The notes: generated from the letters alone by a model not told the origin. A stretch of 64,000 nucleotides of DNA from an uncultured Bacteroidota bacterium (GCA_902587125.1 CACIJW010000002.1:1-64000), one strand, 5' to 3'. Counted from the stretch's first letter, positions 48,601 through 58,658 are shown. Numbers and translations: made by a program.

Positions 48601-50040
48601 TCATTTGAAGCTAACTATGCAAAATATGATTTAACTATTGATAAGTTAGAAATTTACGGAATTAACTCCTTAGTTGTCGCTGATGCAGAAATTAGTAACT
48701 CAAGCTCAAAGATATTCATTGAAAACGGTAGGGTGGAGTCTCTAGAGAATTGCAACATAACATTAGTTGATTCTAACACAAATTACAAATTTTATAATTG
48801 TAAAGTTGATATTCTTGATGCCAATAAATATTTCGCATCAGGGTATTACAATTTTAAGTATGAAAATCAAAAAGTATTTTTTGATTCTATTTATGTTACC
48901 AAAGATTTTGTAACTAATGCAAAAGCATCAATAGAAAAAGATAAAGAATTTAAGATTAATGACAAATTTAAGTTTAATGGAAAGTTAAAGATGTTTAGAA
49001 ATTCAAGTGATTTTAATTTCAATGGATATTTTAAAATTGTTAGTAATTGTTTATTTACTGATTGGGTTAGTTTTAATTCTAAACTTAATTTAGACTCACT
49101 TGTTATTAATTTGGAGAAAAATAGTGTTAATGAATTTTCAAGAAGTATTTATTATGGACATTTTTTTAGTTCTGATTCTTTAACTGTATATCCACTTTTA
49201 ATGAATAAAAAATTCAAATCAAATGATAAAAGTTTACTTTCATTAGAAAATAAGATAACTTTCACTAATAATGACACCTTTATTTTTGGACAACGAGATA
49301 GCTCTAGTAGTTATTTTTCTTTTGATGATAAGTCTTGTAAGTCTGTAAGTACAGGTAAAGTTAATCTCACTTCAGATGTGGGTAGGGTGAAAATAGATTC
49401 ATACGGAAACTTTACCACCCATAATAATTTAAAATCATTTGAAGGCTTTCTTTTATTTGATTTTTACTTTAATGATGAAGCTTTACAATTAATGGTTGAT
49501 GATATCTACTCTGCCCCTGGAGATTTAGATTTCAATTTTGATGAAAACTATCTTTTAAATTTGTGTAAGGTTGTTGGAACTAATGAAGCTGAAAATTTGT
49601 ATTTAGATCTTGAAGTAAGTGATGAGTTCGCTGAATTTCCCAGCGAAATGGTTAGTACTCTTAATTTCACTAATGTTAATTTGGTTTGGAATTCAACTCT
49701 TAAATCTTACGTGTCAAATGGTTATATCGGACTTGGAAACATTTTAAATAATCAAATAAACTCACTTCTTGAGGGGAAAGTTATTCTTGATAAAAAAAGA
49801 AACAAAAATCAATTTACAATTTATCTTAAAACAGAGTTTGATGATATCTATTATTTTAACTACAAAAATGGTATAATGAAATGTTATTCCTCTAATGATG
49901 ATTTTATGAATATTATTAAAGAAACAAAGGACTCTAAAAGGCAAGCAAAGCAAAGAAAAAACCAGAAACCATATAAATATACTCTAGAAACAAAAGCTAA
50001 CGTTGAACGTTTCATAAAAAATTTAAATAAGTATAATTAA
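45658..50040 (+). CDS. Large secreted/envelope protein of unknown function (1460 aa)
   Basis: Long ORF with N-terminal signal peptide (TFLLFFVFQFSLLNAQ), beta-rich; 28-bp overlap with prmA; between prmA and clpS. Confidence 0.8.
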   Translation: MVNVKNKKITFLLFFVFQFSLLNAQINNESSIQEQSIQKKLESYLKLKENKDLKSSYKNFSKILSENKDLKTGRLLNFMIQKKLKPNSHFRNFFESYLLVFSSNSHDLDSWINVLQKVLQENTINKFNNFLIYTSDLVQLKSIRKTKTLNWSYSDSKVFFEYVGENPVVVFSDPTNLMCTAKGNSIKINLTRGKYYPFKNKWNGEEGVVDWSTHSISSDSIYVILDKYKIDTRSTKINCDSVFFYNKYLFDKPLTGKFQNRISIGKMSQTYPRFTSYSKKIFLAEIFNGIDYEGGYMLNGKKFIADGGKYADAKIIFKKNGKKLLVAKSDRFNLESKSLTSSSCALKIYFDNDSIFHSDLKLKYFDDERKLQLFNSINTSFRKPMINSYHKMSIYFEMMEWSIDSSLIEFGSVPGASISNVEFESLDFFDEKKYDMLAGIDEIHPLILISNYVRDKKENIFYVSDFAKYIGYPMLQVKNYLINLSNHGFLFYDSGEERIYVQENVEKYIKAKSKLSDYDVISFVSSLRNNSKNKIVNAAINLENKDLMIAGVRNITLSKTQSVFLKPFKGRLVFKKNRDFSFSGFISAGSGRFNLFGKKFDFIYDDFKINLNKIDSVRLKVPKLPVKKDMYGNELLTDVKTVLQSVTGDLVIDNENNKSGIYRDSFPNYPIFRSFERSFVYYDDKSIFNSVYDRKKFYFHLDPFEIDSLENYSGKGLAFSGDFVSAGIFNNFSDTLKLQDDYSLGFSKIFADTGEEIYGKTKYYTNINLSNKGLKGNGRLEYLNSTYHNKEVFFFPDSAILLTDSIFIDQIKDGIEFPDVKNSVTLSKYHPFQDKVFINKIDSSFSFYENQASFDGKLCFQPIGLTGAGKMKLDNSEVHAQRFNFNAEWFKSDTADLFVYNGDKLSFETKNLRTNIDIYEKKGTFFSNGIMSSVNFVTNNYFCRIDKLNWDIRNDILEFGDSLNQSSFLEFVSTSSTEDSLSFEANYAKYDLTIDKLEIYGINSLVVADAEISNSSSKIFIENGRVESLENCNITLVDSNTNYKFYNCKVDILDANKYFASGYYNFKYENQKVFFDSIYVTKDFVTNAKASIEKDKEFKINDKFKFNGKLKMFRNSSDFNFNGYFKIVSNCLFTDWVSFNSKLNLDSLVINLEKNSVNEFSRSIYYGHFFSSDSLTVYPLLMNKKFKSNDKSLLSLENKITFTNNDTFIFGQRDSSSSYFSFDDKSCKSVSTGKVNLTSDVGRVKIDSYGNFTTHNNLKSFEGFLLFDFYFNDEALQLMVDDIYSAPGDLDFNFDENYLLNLCKVVGTNEAENLYLDLEVSDEFAEFPSEMVSTLNFTNVNLVWNSTLKSYVSNGYIGLGNILNNQINSLLEGKVILDKKRNKNQFTIYLKTEFDDIYYFNYKNGIMKCYSSNDDFMNIIKETKDSKRQAKQRKNQKPYKYTLETKANVERFIKNLNKYN

Positions 50041-50103
50041 TGTTTTTTTTCATAAGTTTTTTTTCATAATATTGAACGTTTTTAATAAAAGTAGAAACAA
50101 TAG

Positions 50104-50370
50104 ATGGCCAACAAATCTAAACCTTTAAGTAACCAAAAAAGTAAAACCCTTTTAAAAGAACTAGTTCTTGTAAATGATGATTATAACACTTTTGAACACG
50201 TTACTGATTGTCTAGAGGCTATTTGTGATCACACTCCGTTGCAAGCAGAACAATGCGCTGTTTTAACACACCTTAAAGGAAGTTGTGTTGTTTTAACAGG
50301 AGAGATTGACTTTCTAGAGCAATTTAGATATGATCTAAGTCTATATGGTTTAAATGTTGAAATAAGATAA
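50104..50370 (+). CDS. clpS: ATP-dependent Clp protease adaptor ClpS
   Basis: LVLVNDDYNTFEHVTDCLEAICDHTPLQAEQCAVLTHLKGSCVV. Confidence 0.92.
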   Translation: MANKSKPLSNQKSKTLLKELVLVNDDYNTFEHVTDCLEAICDHTPLQAEQCAVLTHLKGSCVVLTGEIDFLEQFRYDLSLYGLNVEIR

Positions 50371-50413
50371 TTGATCAACATATTTTAATTTTCAGTTTTT
50401 AAATTTGTAAAAT

Positions 50414-50487
50414 GGCTCTGTAGCTTAACTGGATAGAGCACCTGACTACGGATCAGGAGGTTGGGGGTTCGACTCCCTCCAGAGTCA
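50414..50487 (+). tRNA. tRNA-Arg (anticodon ACG)
   Basis: Cloverleaf: acceptor GGCTCTG/CAGAGTC, anticodon arm CCTGA-CTACGGA-TCAGG, T-loop TTCGACT; CCA not encoded. Confidence 0.95.
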
Positions 50488-50493
50488 CTAATT

Positions 50494-51321
50494 TTATTTT
50501 CTATCTATGAAAATAATTATATCATTTTTCACTTCTAAATCAGTTTGAATTTGATATACCTTGTTCTCTACTTTGATTTCAACTGCGCTAGTATTTGGAG
50601 GATTAGTTCCTTCATTTATAGCACTAATTACTAATGTATTTCTGCCTTTACTTAGCTTTACTCTTCTTTTTTTTGGTTTATTTTTTGTTGAATAATTTTC
50701 AAGGATTAAATCATCATTAAATTTCATGAGAATCATATCATTATCTTCTTGATTTGGATCCCATACTTTTATGGTAACGTATTTTTTACTGCTTTCAATA
50801 TAGAATTTATCATTTTTCTTTAGAGTTATTTTTTTGTTATTATCTTCTGATTTGTCATTTATACTTTTTTGAATTCTTTTATTTATTTTTTTCTCAATTT
50901 TTTTTAGTTTTTCTTTCTTAATAAGTATAACTTTTCCCTCAGCACATTTGTCTTTATTATCAAAATATCCAATAAATTCACCTTCAAGTCTTTTAGATTT
51001 AAAAGATCCCTTTTTACTTAGAACTATTCTTAAATGGCAAAAATTTTTAATACTTTCCTTTGATTTTGTATAAATTATTTGTTTTTCAATTATTATATAT
51101 TCATTTTTTGTTTTATCAAAAGTCCCTTCAATACTTGATTTTGTTTCACTACGAGTACCATAATTAGTTATCGAATATCCTGTTATATTTTCTTTATTAA
51201 TGATTAAATTTAATTCAAATGTATATATCGTGCTATCAGATAATATTATACTTCCAACATACTCCTCAGCATTTAATTGTGATTGAAAAAATAAAAAGAT
51301 TATGATGAGTATTTTTTTCAT
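50494..51321 (-). CDS. Secreted hypothetical protein
   Basis: Signal peptide MKKILIIIFLFFQSQLNAEE; Lys-rich centre. Confidence 0.6.
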   Translation of the reverse strand: MKKILIIIFLFFQSQLNAEEYVGSIILSDSTIYTFELNLIINKENITGYSITNYGTRSETKSSIEGTFDKTKNEYIIIEKQIIYTKSKESIKNFCHLRIVLSKKGSFKSKRLEGEFIGYFDNKDKCAEGKVILIKKEKLKKIEKKINKRIQKSINDKSEDNNKKITLKKNDKFYIESSKKYVTIKVWDPNQEDNDMILMKFNDDLILENYSTKNKPKKRRVKLSKGRNTLVISAINEGTNPPNTSAVEIKVENKVYQIQTDLEVKNDIIIFIDRK

Positions 51322-51350
51322 TTTTTATAATTTGGTATTGAATTAAAATT

Positions 51351-51752
51351 ATGAGCAAAATACATTTAATCTTTTGTTTCATGCTATTATTTCCTTTTTT
51401 TTCAAATGGATCATTTCCTGTTCAAAATTATGAAAGTCAAAGATTATCTGTAAAAACAAATAACCAAATGATTAATCAGCTGAAAACAGAAAAAAATGAT
51501 TATGGGTTTCCTTTTGGATCCATCTCATTAGTTTCAGGTTTATTGTCAATTCCGTTATTTTTTGTAGCTCCCATAGTAGGTTTACTATTTTCAATTTTAG
51601 CAATAGTGCTTGGAAGTGTTGGATTAAAAAAAAGAGGTAGAGGAATGGCAATTGCTGGTCTATCGTTGGGATTGTTAACTTTATTATTAGGTATAATTTT
51701 TGTTATTTTTGCTATCGCATTTTTGATTTCATTAGGAAATGCTTTGGAATAA
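51351..51752 (+). CDS. Small membrane protein, DUF4190-like
   Basis: Gly-rich two-helix C-terminus (GLLFSILAIVLGSVGLKKRGRGMAIAGLSLGLL). Confidence 0.6.
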   Translation: MSKIHLIFCFMLLFPFFSNGSFPVQNYESQRLSVKTNNQMINQLKTEKNDYGFPFGSISLVSGLLSIPLFFVAPIVGLLFSILAIVLGSVGLKKRGRGMAIAGLSLGLLTLLLGIIFVIFAIAFLISLGNALE

Positions 51753-51764
51753 AAGCTTTAAGCT

Positions 51765-53096
51765 TCAATCAATTAAATTTTCAATATTGATATTATCAAA
51801 GTTTCCAGAGCTCATCATAAGAAGATTTGTGTTCTTAAAATGAAAAGATTTAATAAATTTTTCCAGTTTTTTTGAATCATCGAAAATATTTAAGTCCTTG
51901 TTTGCAAAAGCTTTAAAAATATCTTGTTTGCTAATTTTCTCAAGATTTTTTGACTTAATATTTTTTGGGTTGTAATAAATAATTGCAATATCTGCTTCAT
52001 CCATACATTCTTTATATTCTGATAAATAAGACTTATTTAAGCTACTAAATGTATTTAACTCCATACATGCAATTAACCTTCTATTAAATTGATTTTTAAC
52101 AGCATTAATTGTTGCTTGCAACTTTGATGGAGAATGCGCAAAATCTCTAAATAATGTTGATGTATTTGTTTTTTTAACTGTTTCTAACCTCCTTTCAGCA
52201 CCATTAAAGGTTGATATGCTTTGCAAGAAATTTTTTTTATCGATTTTTAAAATTTTACAAACTTCCATTGCAGCTTTAATATTTTGCATATTGTGATTGC
52301 CAAAAACTTTTAGCTCCGTACCATTTATAATAGTTCTATTATTTATTATCTCATAAGCAGGTGCATTGTAAGCTATAAACTTAGCTTTGGACTTAGATTT
52401 CAGTACTAAATTTTTAAGGTTACTGTCATCTTCAAAATATATCAATTTTTCTTTGACCATTTCGATAAAAATTTTGAATTGTTCAACATATATGTCAAAG
52501 GTTTTAAAGACATTTATATGATCCCAAGATATTCCAGTTAAAACAGCCACATTCGGCTCATATTTATGAAATTTTGGTGTTGGGTCAATGGTTGATGAAA
52601 GATATTCATCCCCTTCTAGAATTATAATTTTATTTTTTTTTGTGAGTTGAAACATATTTTCAAATCCTTCTATTTTAGCACCCACCATGTAATCAAATTC
52701 AATTTTCATTGATTTTAATACATGCATGATCATAGAAGTTATTGAAGTTTTTCCATGACTACCTGCAATGACTATTTTAAACTTGTCTACACTATGCTTT
52801 GCAATATACTCAGGGAAGGAATATATAGTTATTTTCAACTTCCTTGCCTGCATAAGCTCAGGATTATCTTCCTTTGCGTGCATACCTAAAATAACACAAT
52901 CAATTTTTTCATTAATCTTTGATTTATCCCATCCTAATTTTTCTGGAAATAAATTATATTTTTTAAGTCTACTTTTACTTGGTTCATAAATTTGATCATC
53001 TGAACCACTGACATTGTTTGAGTTTGATAAACAAATGGCCATGTTGTGCATAACAGCTCCTCCAATTGCTATAAAATGGATATTCATATCACCCAA
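51765..53096 (-). CDS. mpl: Mur ligase family, UDP-N-acetylmuramate:tripeptide ligase (Mpl) type
   Basis: IHFIAIGGAVMHNMAICL, IAGSHGKTSITSM, LEGDEYLSS, ISWDHINVF, FRDFAHSPSKL. Start may be the internal ATG at 53087. Confidence 0.85.
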   Translation of the reverse strand: MGDMNIHFIAIGGAVMHNMAICLSNSNNVSGSDDQIYEPSKSRLKKYNLFPEKLGWDKSKINEKIDCVILGMHAKEDNPELMQARKLKITIYSFPEYIAKHSVDKFKIVIAGSHGKTSITSMIMHVLKSMKIEFDYMVGAKIEGFENMFQLTKKNKIIILEGDEYLSSTIDPTPKFHKYEPNVAVLTGISWDHINVFKTFDIYVEQFKIFIEMVKEKLIYFEDDSNLKNLVLKSKSKAKFIAYNAPAYEIINNRTIINGTELKVFGNHNMQNIKAAMEVCKILKIDKKNFLQSISTFNGAERRLETVKKTNTSTLFRDFAHSPSKLQATINAVKNQFNRRLIACMELNTFSSLNKSYLSEYKECMDEADIAIIYYNPKNIKSKNLEKISKQDIFKAFANKDLNIFDDSKKLEKFIKSFHFKNTNLLMMSSGNFDNINIENLID

Positions 53097-53146
53097 ATTA
53101 AATATTAATTCTAATTCTTATATTCGTGGTCATATAATTTGTCAAC

Positions 53147-53989
53147 ATGAAATTGTATACAATAAATACAGGATATTTTAAACTTGATGGAGGTGCTATG
53201 TTTGGTGTAGTCCCAAAGTCATTATGGCAAAGAACAAACCCTGCTGATGAAAATAATTTATGTACTTGGGCAATGCGATCGCTTTTAATTGAACAAGAGA
53301 ACAAAATTATTTTAATTGATACTGGTATTGGAGATAAGCAAAGTGAGAATTTTTTCAAGCACTATTATCTGCACGGAGATGATACTTTACAAAAATCTAT
53401 AAATTCTTTAGGCTTTAGTTCAGATCAGATTACAGATGTTATCTTAACACACTTACATTTTGATCATTGTGGAGGTAGTGTTACACATGATAAAGAGAAA
53501 AATAAATATGAACTTGCATTTAAAAATGCTAATTTTTGGACTAGCAAGAAACATTGGGAATGGGCAACTGATCCTAATAGTAGAGAAAAGGCATCTTTTT
53601 TAAAAGAAAATATCCTTCCGATAAAGGAGAGTGGAAGATTAAATTTGATTGAAAATGAAGGAAAGTTATTTGAAAATATTTCTGTCTTTTTTGTAAGCGG
53701 TCATACTGAATCACAAACTATACCAGTGATTAATTATAATGGTAAAAAGATTGTTTTTATGGCTGATCTACTACCAAGTGTTGGTCATATACCATTGGCT
53801 TATGTTATGGGATATGATACAAGGCCACTAATCACTCTTGAAGAAAAAAGACAGTTCTTAGATGAGGCAGCTAATAAAAATTATATACTTTTCTTACAAC
53901 ATGATCCCAACTACGAATGTTGCACTGTTAAGCAAACTGAAAAAGGAGTGAGGTTAAATCAAAAATTTAATCTTTCAGACATTTTATAG
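53147..53989 (+). CDS. MBL-fold metallo-hydrolase
   Basis: LTHLHFDHCGG, SGHTESQTIPVI, MADLLPS, HDPNYECC. Confidence 0.88.
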   Translation: MKLYTINTGYFKLDGGAMFGVVPKSLWQRTNPADENNLCTWAMRSLLIEQENKIILIDTGIGDKQSENFFKHYYLHGDDTLQKSINSLGFSSDQITDVILTHLHFDHCGGSVTHDKEKNKYELAFKNANFWTSKKHWEWATDPNSREKASFLKENILPIKESGRLNLIENEGKLFENISVFFVSGHTESQTIPVINYNGKKIVFMADLLPSVGHIPLAYVMGYDTRPLITLEEKRQFLDEAANKNYILFLQHDPNYECCTVKQTEKGVRLNQKFNLSDIL

Positions 53990-54017
53990 AGTTTAAAAAA
54001 TTTCAAATTAGATACCA

Positions 54018-54932
54018 ATGAGTTATCTTAAGTATTCTCCATTTTTAAAGAAGAAATTTGGTGTTAAAGTGCAAAAAGTATCAATTGATGCAGGTTTTAC
54101 ATGTCCTAATCAAGATGGTACTAAAGGAGTTGGTGGTTGTACATATTGTAATAATAACTCATTCAATCCAAAATACTGCAAGCCAAAAAAAAGTATCACA
54201 ACTCAAATTAATGAAGGAATTGCTTTTTTTTCAAAAAAATATAAAAATTTAAAATATCTAGCATATTTTCAAGCATATACAAACACATACGCAGATCTTT
54301 CTAAACTAAAAAAGATGTACGAAGAAGCTTTAAAACATGAAAATATATTAGGCTTAATAATTGCTACTAGGCCTGACTGTATAAACACTGATACTCTTGA
54401 TTATTTAGAACATCTTGTAAGAAAGGGATTTTACATAAAAATTGAATATGGTATTGAATCTACAATTGACAGAACTCTGAATTTAATTAATAGATGTCAA
54501 ACATATTCTGAAACGATTAGAGCTTTTGAAATTTCAAAAAACAGAAATATAGATTTAGGAGGTCATTTAATTCTTGGATTACCAAAAGAGAGTAAAGAAG
54601 ATATGCTTTCTCATGCTGAAAAAATATCTAATCTTCCGATTAATAGTTTAAAAATACATCATCTTCAAATTATCAAAAATACGATGATGGCCTACCAATT
54701 TAAGAAAGATAAAACATATTTTAATTTTTTTGACATAGATGAGTATGTTGATTTAGTTATTGATTTTTTAGAAAAGCTAAGGCCTGACATTATGATAGAA
54801 AGGGTTTTTAGTGAATCACCTCCTGAAATATTAATTTACCCCAAGTATGGACTAAAAAATTATCAGCTAACTTCTTTAGTAGAAAAAAGAGTAAAAGAGA
54901 GAAATACTTTTCAAGGAAAATTCTATCATTAA
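54018..54932 (+). CDS. Radical SAM protein, YhcC/TIGR01212-like
   Basis: KVSIDAGFTCPNQDGTKGVGGCTYCNNNSF Cys cluster; YFQAYTNTYA; GHLILGLPKE. Confidence 0.9.
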   Translation: MSYLKYSPFLKKKFGVKVQKVSIDAGFTCPNQDGTKGVGGCTYCNNNSFNPKYCKPKKSITTQINEGIAFFSKKYKNLKYLAYFQAYTNTYADLSKLKKMYEEALKHENILGLIIATRPDCINTDTLDYLEHLVRKGFYIKIEYGIESTIDRTLNLINRCQTYSETIRAFEISKNRNIDLGGHLILGLPKESKEDMLSHAEKISNLPINSLKIHHLQIIKNTMMAYQFKKDKTYFNFFDIDEYVDLVIDFLEKLRPDIMIERVFSESPPEILIYPKYGLKNYQLTSLVEKRVKERNTFQGKFYH

Positions 54933-56008
54933 ACTAATTGTTTTTTACGTATCAAAACAAAAGCTAACATAGCATAGAGTATGTTAGGGATCCATACAGA
55001 AAGAAAAGGACTGAGATTAGATTTTATGGAGAATGTTGTTGAAATTTGCATAAATAGAATGAAGCTAAATGCAATAAAGATACCTAATGCAATGTTTATT
55101 CCCATACCTCCTTTTCTTCTTTTTAAAGAAATTGCAAATGCTATAATTGTTAAAATAACAGTAGAAAATGGATAGGATAACCTTTTGTGTTTTTCTAATT
55201 TATAGTATAAAATTTGTTCGTTTCCTTTAATTTTTTCTTTTTCAATAAATTTATTTAGCTCAAATAAGTTCATTGTTTCAACAATGTTTTTTCTGTACTT
55301 TAAGTCGTCTGGGCTAAAATTTATAAGTGTATCAATTTGTTTCCCAAAAGACAATATTTCATTTGAATCATTAAACTTTCTTATCTGATAATTGAAAATT
55401 TTCCATTTAGAAATTGTAGTGTCATACTGAGCGTATGATGAATTTAGTTTAGAAACTAGTTTACCATTTTCAATATTCTCTATTGAAAATTTATAAGCAA
55501 TGTCTCTCACAGAATTATAGCTGTCCATATAAATATATTGACCTGGAAGGATTTGTATGTTTTTGCTTTTAATTCTTTTATTTTTTTTCCCCTTAAGGTA
55601 ATTGTTTTCAAACTCAATTCTCTCAATATTAGAACTGGGAATTATAAAATTTCCTAAGAAAAAGGAAAATGAAGCTAAAAGTAAAGATGTTATAAAAAAT
55701 GGATAATACAATCTTTTTAAGCTTATACCACTATTGAAAATACTTATGAATTCCATATTTAAAGCCATCTTAGAAGAGAATGCTATTACTGATAAAAAGA
55801 TGAAAAAAGGACTGAAAAGATTTATAAAATATGGTATGAAATTAAAATAGTATTTAAAAACTATAGCATTTATAGGAACATTATTTTCTAAAAAATCATC
55901 AATTTTTTCGGAAATGTCAAAAACAATAACTATTACTACAAAAATTGAAATTCCAAAAAAGAATGTTTTTAAAAATTTTCCTATTATATATTTATCAAAT
56001 CTTTGCAT
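54929..56008 (-). CDS. LptF/LptG family permease
   Basis: FDKYIIGKFLKTFFFGISIF, TM topology, RLSYPFSTVILTIIAFAIS; next to tgt. Confidence 0.88.
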   Translation of the reverse strand: MQRFDKYIIGKFLKTFFFGISIFVVIVIVFDISEKIDDFLENNVPINAIVFKYYFNFIPYFINLFSPFFIFLSVIAFSSKMALNMEFISIFNSGISLKRLYYPFFITSLLLASFSFFLGNFIIPSSNIERIEFENNYLKGKKNKRIKSKNIQILPGQYIYMDSYNSVRDIAYKFSIENIENGKLVSKLNSSYAQYDTTISKWKIFNYQIRKFNDSNEILSFGKQIDTLINFSPDDLKYRKNIVETMNLFELNKFIEKEKIKGNEQILYYKLEKHKRLSYPFSTVILTIIAFAISLKRRKGGMGINIALGIFIAFSFILFMQISTTFSIKSNLSPFLSVWIPNILYAMLAFVLIRKKQLV

Positions 56009-56018
56009 GATTAATAAA

Positions 56019-57149
56019 TTAGAGTCTTAATGATAGTTTTTTCAGCATGCTGCTTTTCCAATCAGTGAAAGAACCGTCATTAATTTTGTTTCTAGATTCT
56101 TGAATCAGCCATGAGTAAAATCGTAAATTGTGTAAGGTTGCAATTTGCTTTGCTAAAATTTCATTGCAATTAAATAAATGTCTTAAATATGCTTTGGTGT
56201 AGTATCTATCAACCTCAGACTTTCCATTTTTATCTAAAACAGAGTGATCATTTTTCCATTTGCTATTTTTTATATTGATGATCCCTTCTGAGGTAAATAG
56301 CATTCCGTTTCTTGCGTTCCTACTTGGCAGCACACAATCAAACATGTCAACACCTAATGCAATATTTTCTAGAAGATTTGATGGCGTACCCACACCCATT
56401 AAATAGCGTGGTTTATCTTTTGGTAATATTGAACAGACTATGTCTGTCATCTCATACATAATTTCATCAGGTTCACCAACAGATAGGCCACCTATTGCAT
56501 TTCCCTTACAATCGGTTGATGAAATAAAATCTGCTGATAATTTTCTTAACTCTTTACTAGTTCCTCCTTGAACTATTGGAAATAATGTTTGTTCCCTTTC
56601 ATAAATTTTATTAGTTGAGTTAGCTCTATAAATACATCTTTTTAGCCATCTGTGGGTAAGCTCCATTGATTTTTTCGCATAATCATAACCACAATTAAAT
56701 TCAGGACACTCATCAAATGCCATTATGATATCAGCTCCAATTAATCTTTGAATGTCTATTGCATACTCAGGAGTAAAGAAATGGTAGCTTCCGTCAATGT
56801 GAGATTGAAATCTAACTCCTTTTTCAGAAATTTTTCTTTTGTTCGACAAAGAGTAAACTTGATAGCCACCACTATCCGTTATTATAGGTCTTTTCCAGTT
56901 TGTGAATGAATGTATCCCCCCTGCATTTTTTATAATTTTAACACCTGGTCTTAAATAAAGGTGATAAGTATTATTTAAAATAATTTCTGCTTTAGAATCT
57001 TCCTCTAATAAATTTTGCATGATACCTTTGACATTTCCCAATGTTCCAACTGGCATAAAAACAGGAGTTTTGATTATGCAATTATTTATAGTTATTTCAC
57101 CTGTTCTAGCATTGGATTTTGTATCAATACTTTTTAATTGAAAGCGCAT
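56019..57149 (-). CDS. tgt: tRNA guanosine(34) transglycosylase
   Basis: TDSGGYQVYSLS, FDECPE, QGGTSKELR, GGLSVGEP, YLMGVGTP, DCVLPSRNARNG. Canonical CxCxxC zinc motif not seen verbatim. Confidence 0.93.
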   Translation of the reverse strand: MRFQLKSIDTKSNARTGEITINNCIIKTPVFMPVGTLGNVKGIMQNLLEEDSKAEIILNNTYHLYLRPGVKIIKNAGGIHSFTNWKRPIITDSGGYQVYSLSNKRKISEKGVRFQSHIDGSYHFFTPEYAIDIQRLIGADIIMAFDECPEFNCGYDYAKKSMELTHRWLKRCIYRANSTNKIYEREQTLFPIVQGGTSKELRKLSADFISSTDCKGNAIGGLSVGEPDEIMYEMTDIVCSILPKDKPRYLMGVGTPSNLLENIALGVDMFDCVLPSRNARNGMLFTSEGIINIKNSKWKNDHSVLDKNGKSEVDRYYTKAYLRHLFNCNEILAKQIATLHNLRFYSWLIQESRNKINDGSFTDWKSSMLKKLSLRL

Positions 57150-57174
57150 CGAACAAAAATAACTAAATACTAGT

Positions 57175-57204
57175 TTGTAGATTAAAATACAATTATTTAT
57201 TTTG
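57175..57204 (+). promoter_or_regulatory. Likely rnpB promoter TTG-N19-TTATTTTG
   Basis: Spacing fits the Bacteroidota -33/-7 arrangement just upstream of RNase P RNA. Confidence 0.5.
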
Positions 57205-57208
57205 TGGT

Positions 57209-57494
57209 TGGTTACTGATACTATCGCTTGTAATCAAGAGGAAAGTCCGGACACCAAAGAGCAGTATAGCGGATAACATCCGTCCATGAAAATGAGGACA
57301 AGTGCAACAGAAAGTATGTACAGTTAGGCTGTAGTGAAATCAGGTAAACTCTATACGGTGCAATGCCATGTATATCAAGTTTTGATAGTTGCTCGCTAAA
57401 CTTGAGGGGTAGGCAGCTCGAGTTGCAAGGTAACTTGTAACCTAGATAAATGATAGTACTCGCAAGAGAACAGAATCCGGCTTACGTGTAACCT
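57209..57494 (+). ncRNA. rnpB: RNase P RNA, bacterial class A
   Basis: GAGGAAAGTCCGG, ACAGAAAGTATGTACAG, AGAACAGAATCCGGCTTAC; terminal pairing GGTTAC/GTAACC. Confidence 0.93.
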
Positions 57495-57528
57495 AAAGCC
57501 AACACATTGTGTTGGCTTTTTTTATTTT
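57495..57528 (+). terminator. Rho-independent terminator of rnpB
   Basis: AAAGCCAACACA-TTG-TGTTGGCTTTTTTT hairpin with T-tract. Confidence 0.88.
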
Positions 57529-57534
57529 TGTTAA

Positions 57535-58437
57535 ATGAGATATATCATCTTAATGTTTTTTTTGTTTAAGAACTCATATTCACAAGATTCTCTTCCTTAT
57601 ATGGTGTTTCTTGATGAAGTTGATATAACTGTAAACGATACATCATTAAAAGTTGATGATTTTATTGAAATCATTAAAAATGATACTACTTTTTATAAAT
57701 CGTTTAAATACCTTAGGTATTACTCTCATAATTTTTCTTCTAACTTATCTATTCATAATAAAAAGGATAATTTATTAGCATTTTCTAAGAAAGAAGGAAA
57801 TTATATTTCAAATGGTAAAAATGCTTACATCAATTATAATACAAAAATAGATTCCGGAAAAATTTTTAAAAGAAGTGGTAAGTATAGATATTATACTCAC
57901 AGTGCATTTGATCAAGTTTTTTTTCCTGTGGATACAATTTCTGTAAATCTTAAAATTTCAAAATCCAAAAAAGGAAGTAAAAATTATAGAGATGCAAAAA
58001 CTATTGGCTTTTCTGTTGGTTCTTCTGAAACAGAGCAAAAAAAAGGTGGTCTATCAAAAAGACTTGAGATTTTTGATATATCAATGCAAAAATATTATGA
58101 TTATTTTCTTAGTGAAACTAATTATAAAGGAATACAATGTTACAATTTTACCGTCTCAGTTAAGGACAGTTTGAAAAACAAAGAGTTAAAGAAAGCACTA
58201 ATAAGAAAAATTGTAAGTTACTTTGATAAGAAGAACATGAACGTTTTATACAGAACTTACCATTTTGAATATAAATCAGTTATACTAAAACTAAATATGC
58301 TTATTGAGGTTAAATCTGATTACATTAAGGGCAAGCATCTTCCAACAAAAATTTCATATGATGGATATTGGAATGTACCATTTTATAAACCAGAAAAAAT
58401 CAAATTTATTTTAAATTTTTTCGATTATGACATTTAG
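57535..58437 (+). CDS. Secreted hypothetical protein (CarboxypepD/GLPGLI-unrelated, function unknown)
   Basis: 903-nt ORF, signal peptide MRYIILMFFLFKNSYSQ; no family confidently recognised. Confidence 0.7.
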   Translation: MRYIILMFFLFKNSYSQDSLPYMVFLDEVDITVNDTSLKVDDFIEIIKNDTTFYKSFKYLRYYSHNFSSNLSIHNKKDNLLAFSKKEGNYISNGKNAYINYNTKIDSGKIFKRSGKYRYYTHSAFDQVFFPVDTISVNLKISKSKKGSKNYRDAKTIGFSVGSSETEQKKGGLSKRLEIFDISMQKYYDYFLSETNYKGIQCYNFTVSVKDSLKNKELKKALIRKIVSYFDKKNMNVLYRTYHFEYKSVILKLNMLIEVKSDYIKGKHLPTKISYDGYWNVPFYKPEKIKFILNFFDYDI

Positions 58438-58492
58438 GTTTAAGTATTACGAGTAAGCCGAAAAAAATGCTAAATTTGTCAAAATTTTAAAA

Positions 58493-58651
58493 ATGCCTAA
58501 AAGAACATTTCAACCTTCTAACAGAAAAAGAGTTAACAAACATGGCTTCAGAGAGAGGATGTCATCCTCTGATGGTAGAAATGTTTTATCAAGAAGAAGG
58601 GCCAAGGGTAGAAAGAGGCTAACAGTCTCCGATGAGATTGGTCACAAGTAA
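58493..58651 (+). CDS. rpmH: 50S ribosomal protein L34 (52 aa, absent from ORF track)
   Basis: [52 protein letters not shown]. Confidence 0.97.
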   Translation: MPKRTFQPSNRKRVNKHGFRERMSSSDGRNVLSRRRAKGRKRLTVSDEIGHK

Positions 58652-58658
58652 AAACTAG

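Noticed and set aside
53098-53358. Minus-strand ORF of 86 aa upstream of mpl.
   Set aside because: Antisense to the N-terminus of the clear MBL-fold gene; no support.
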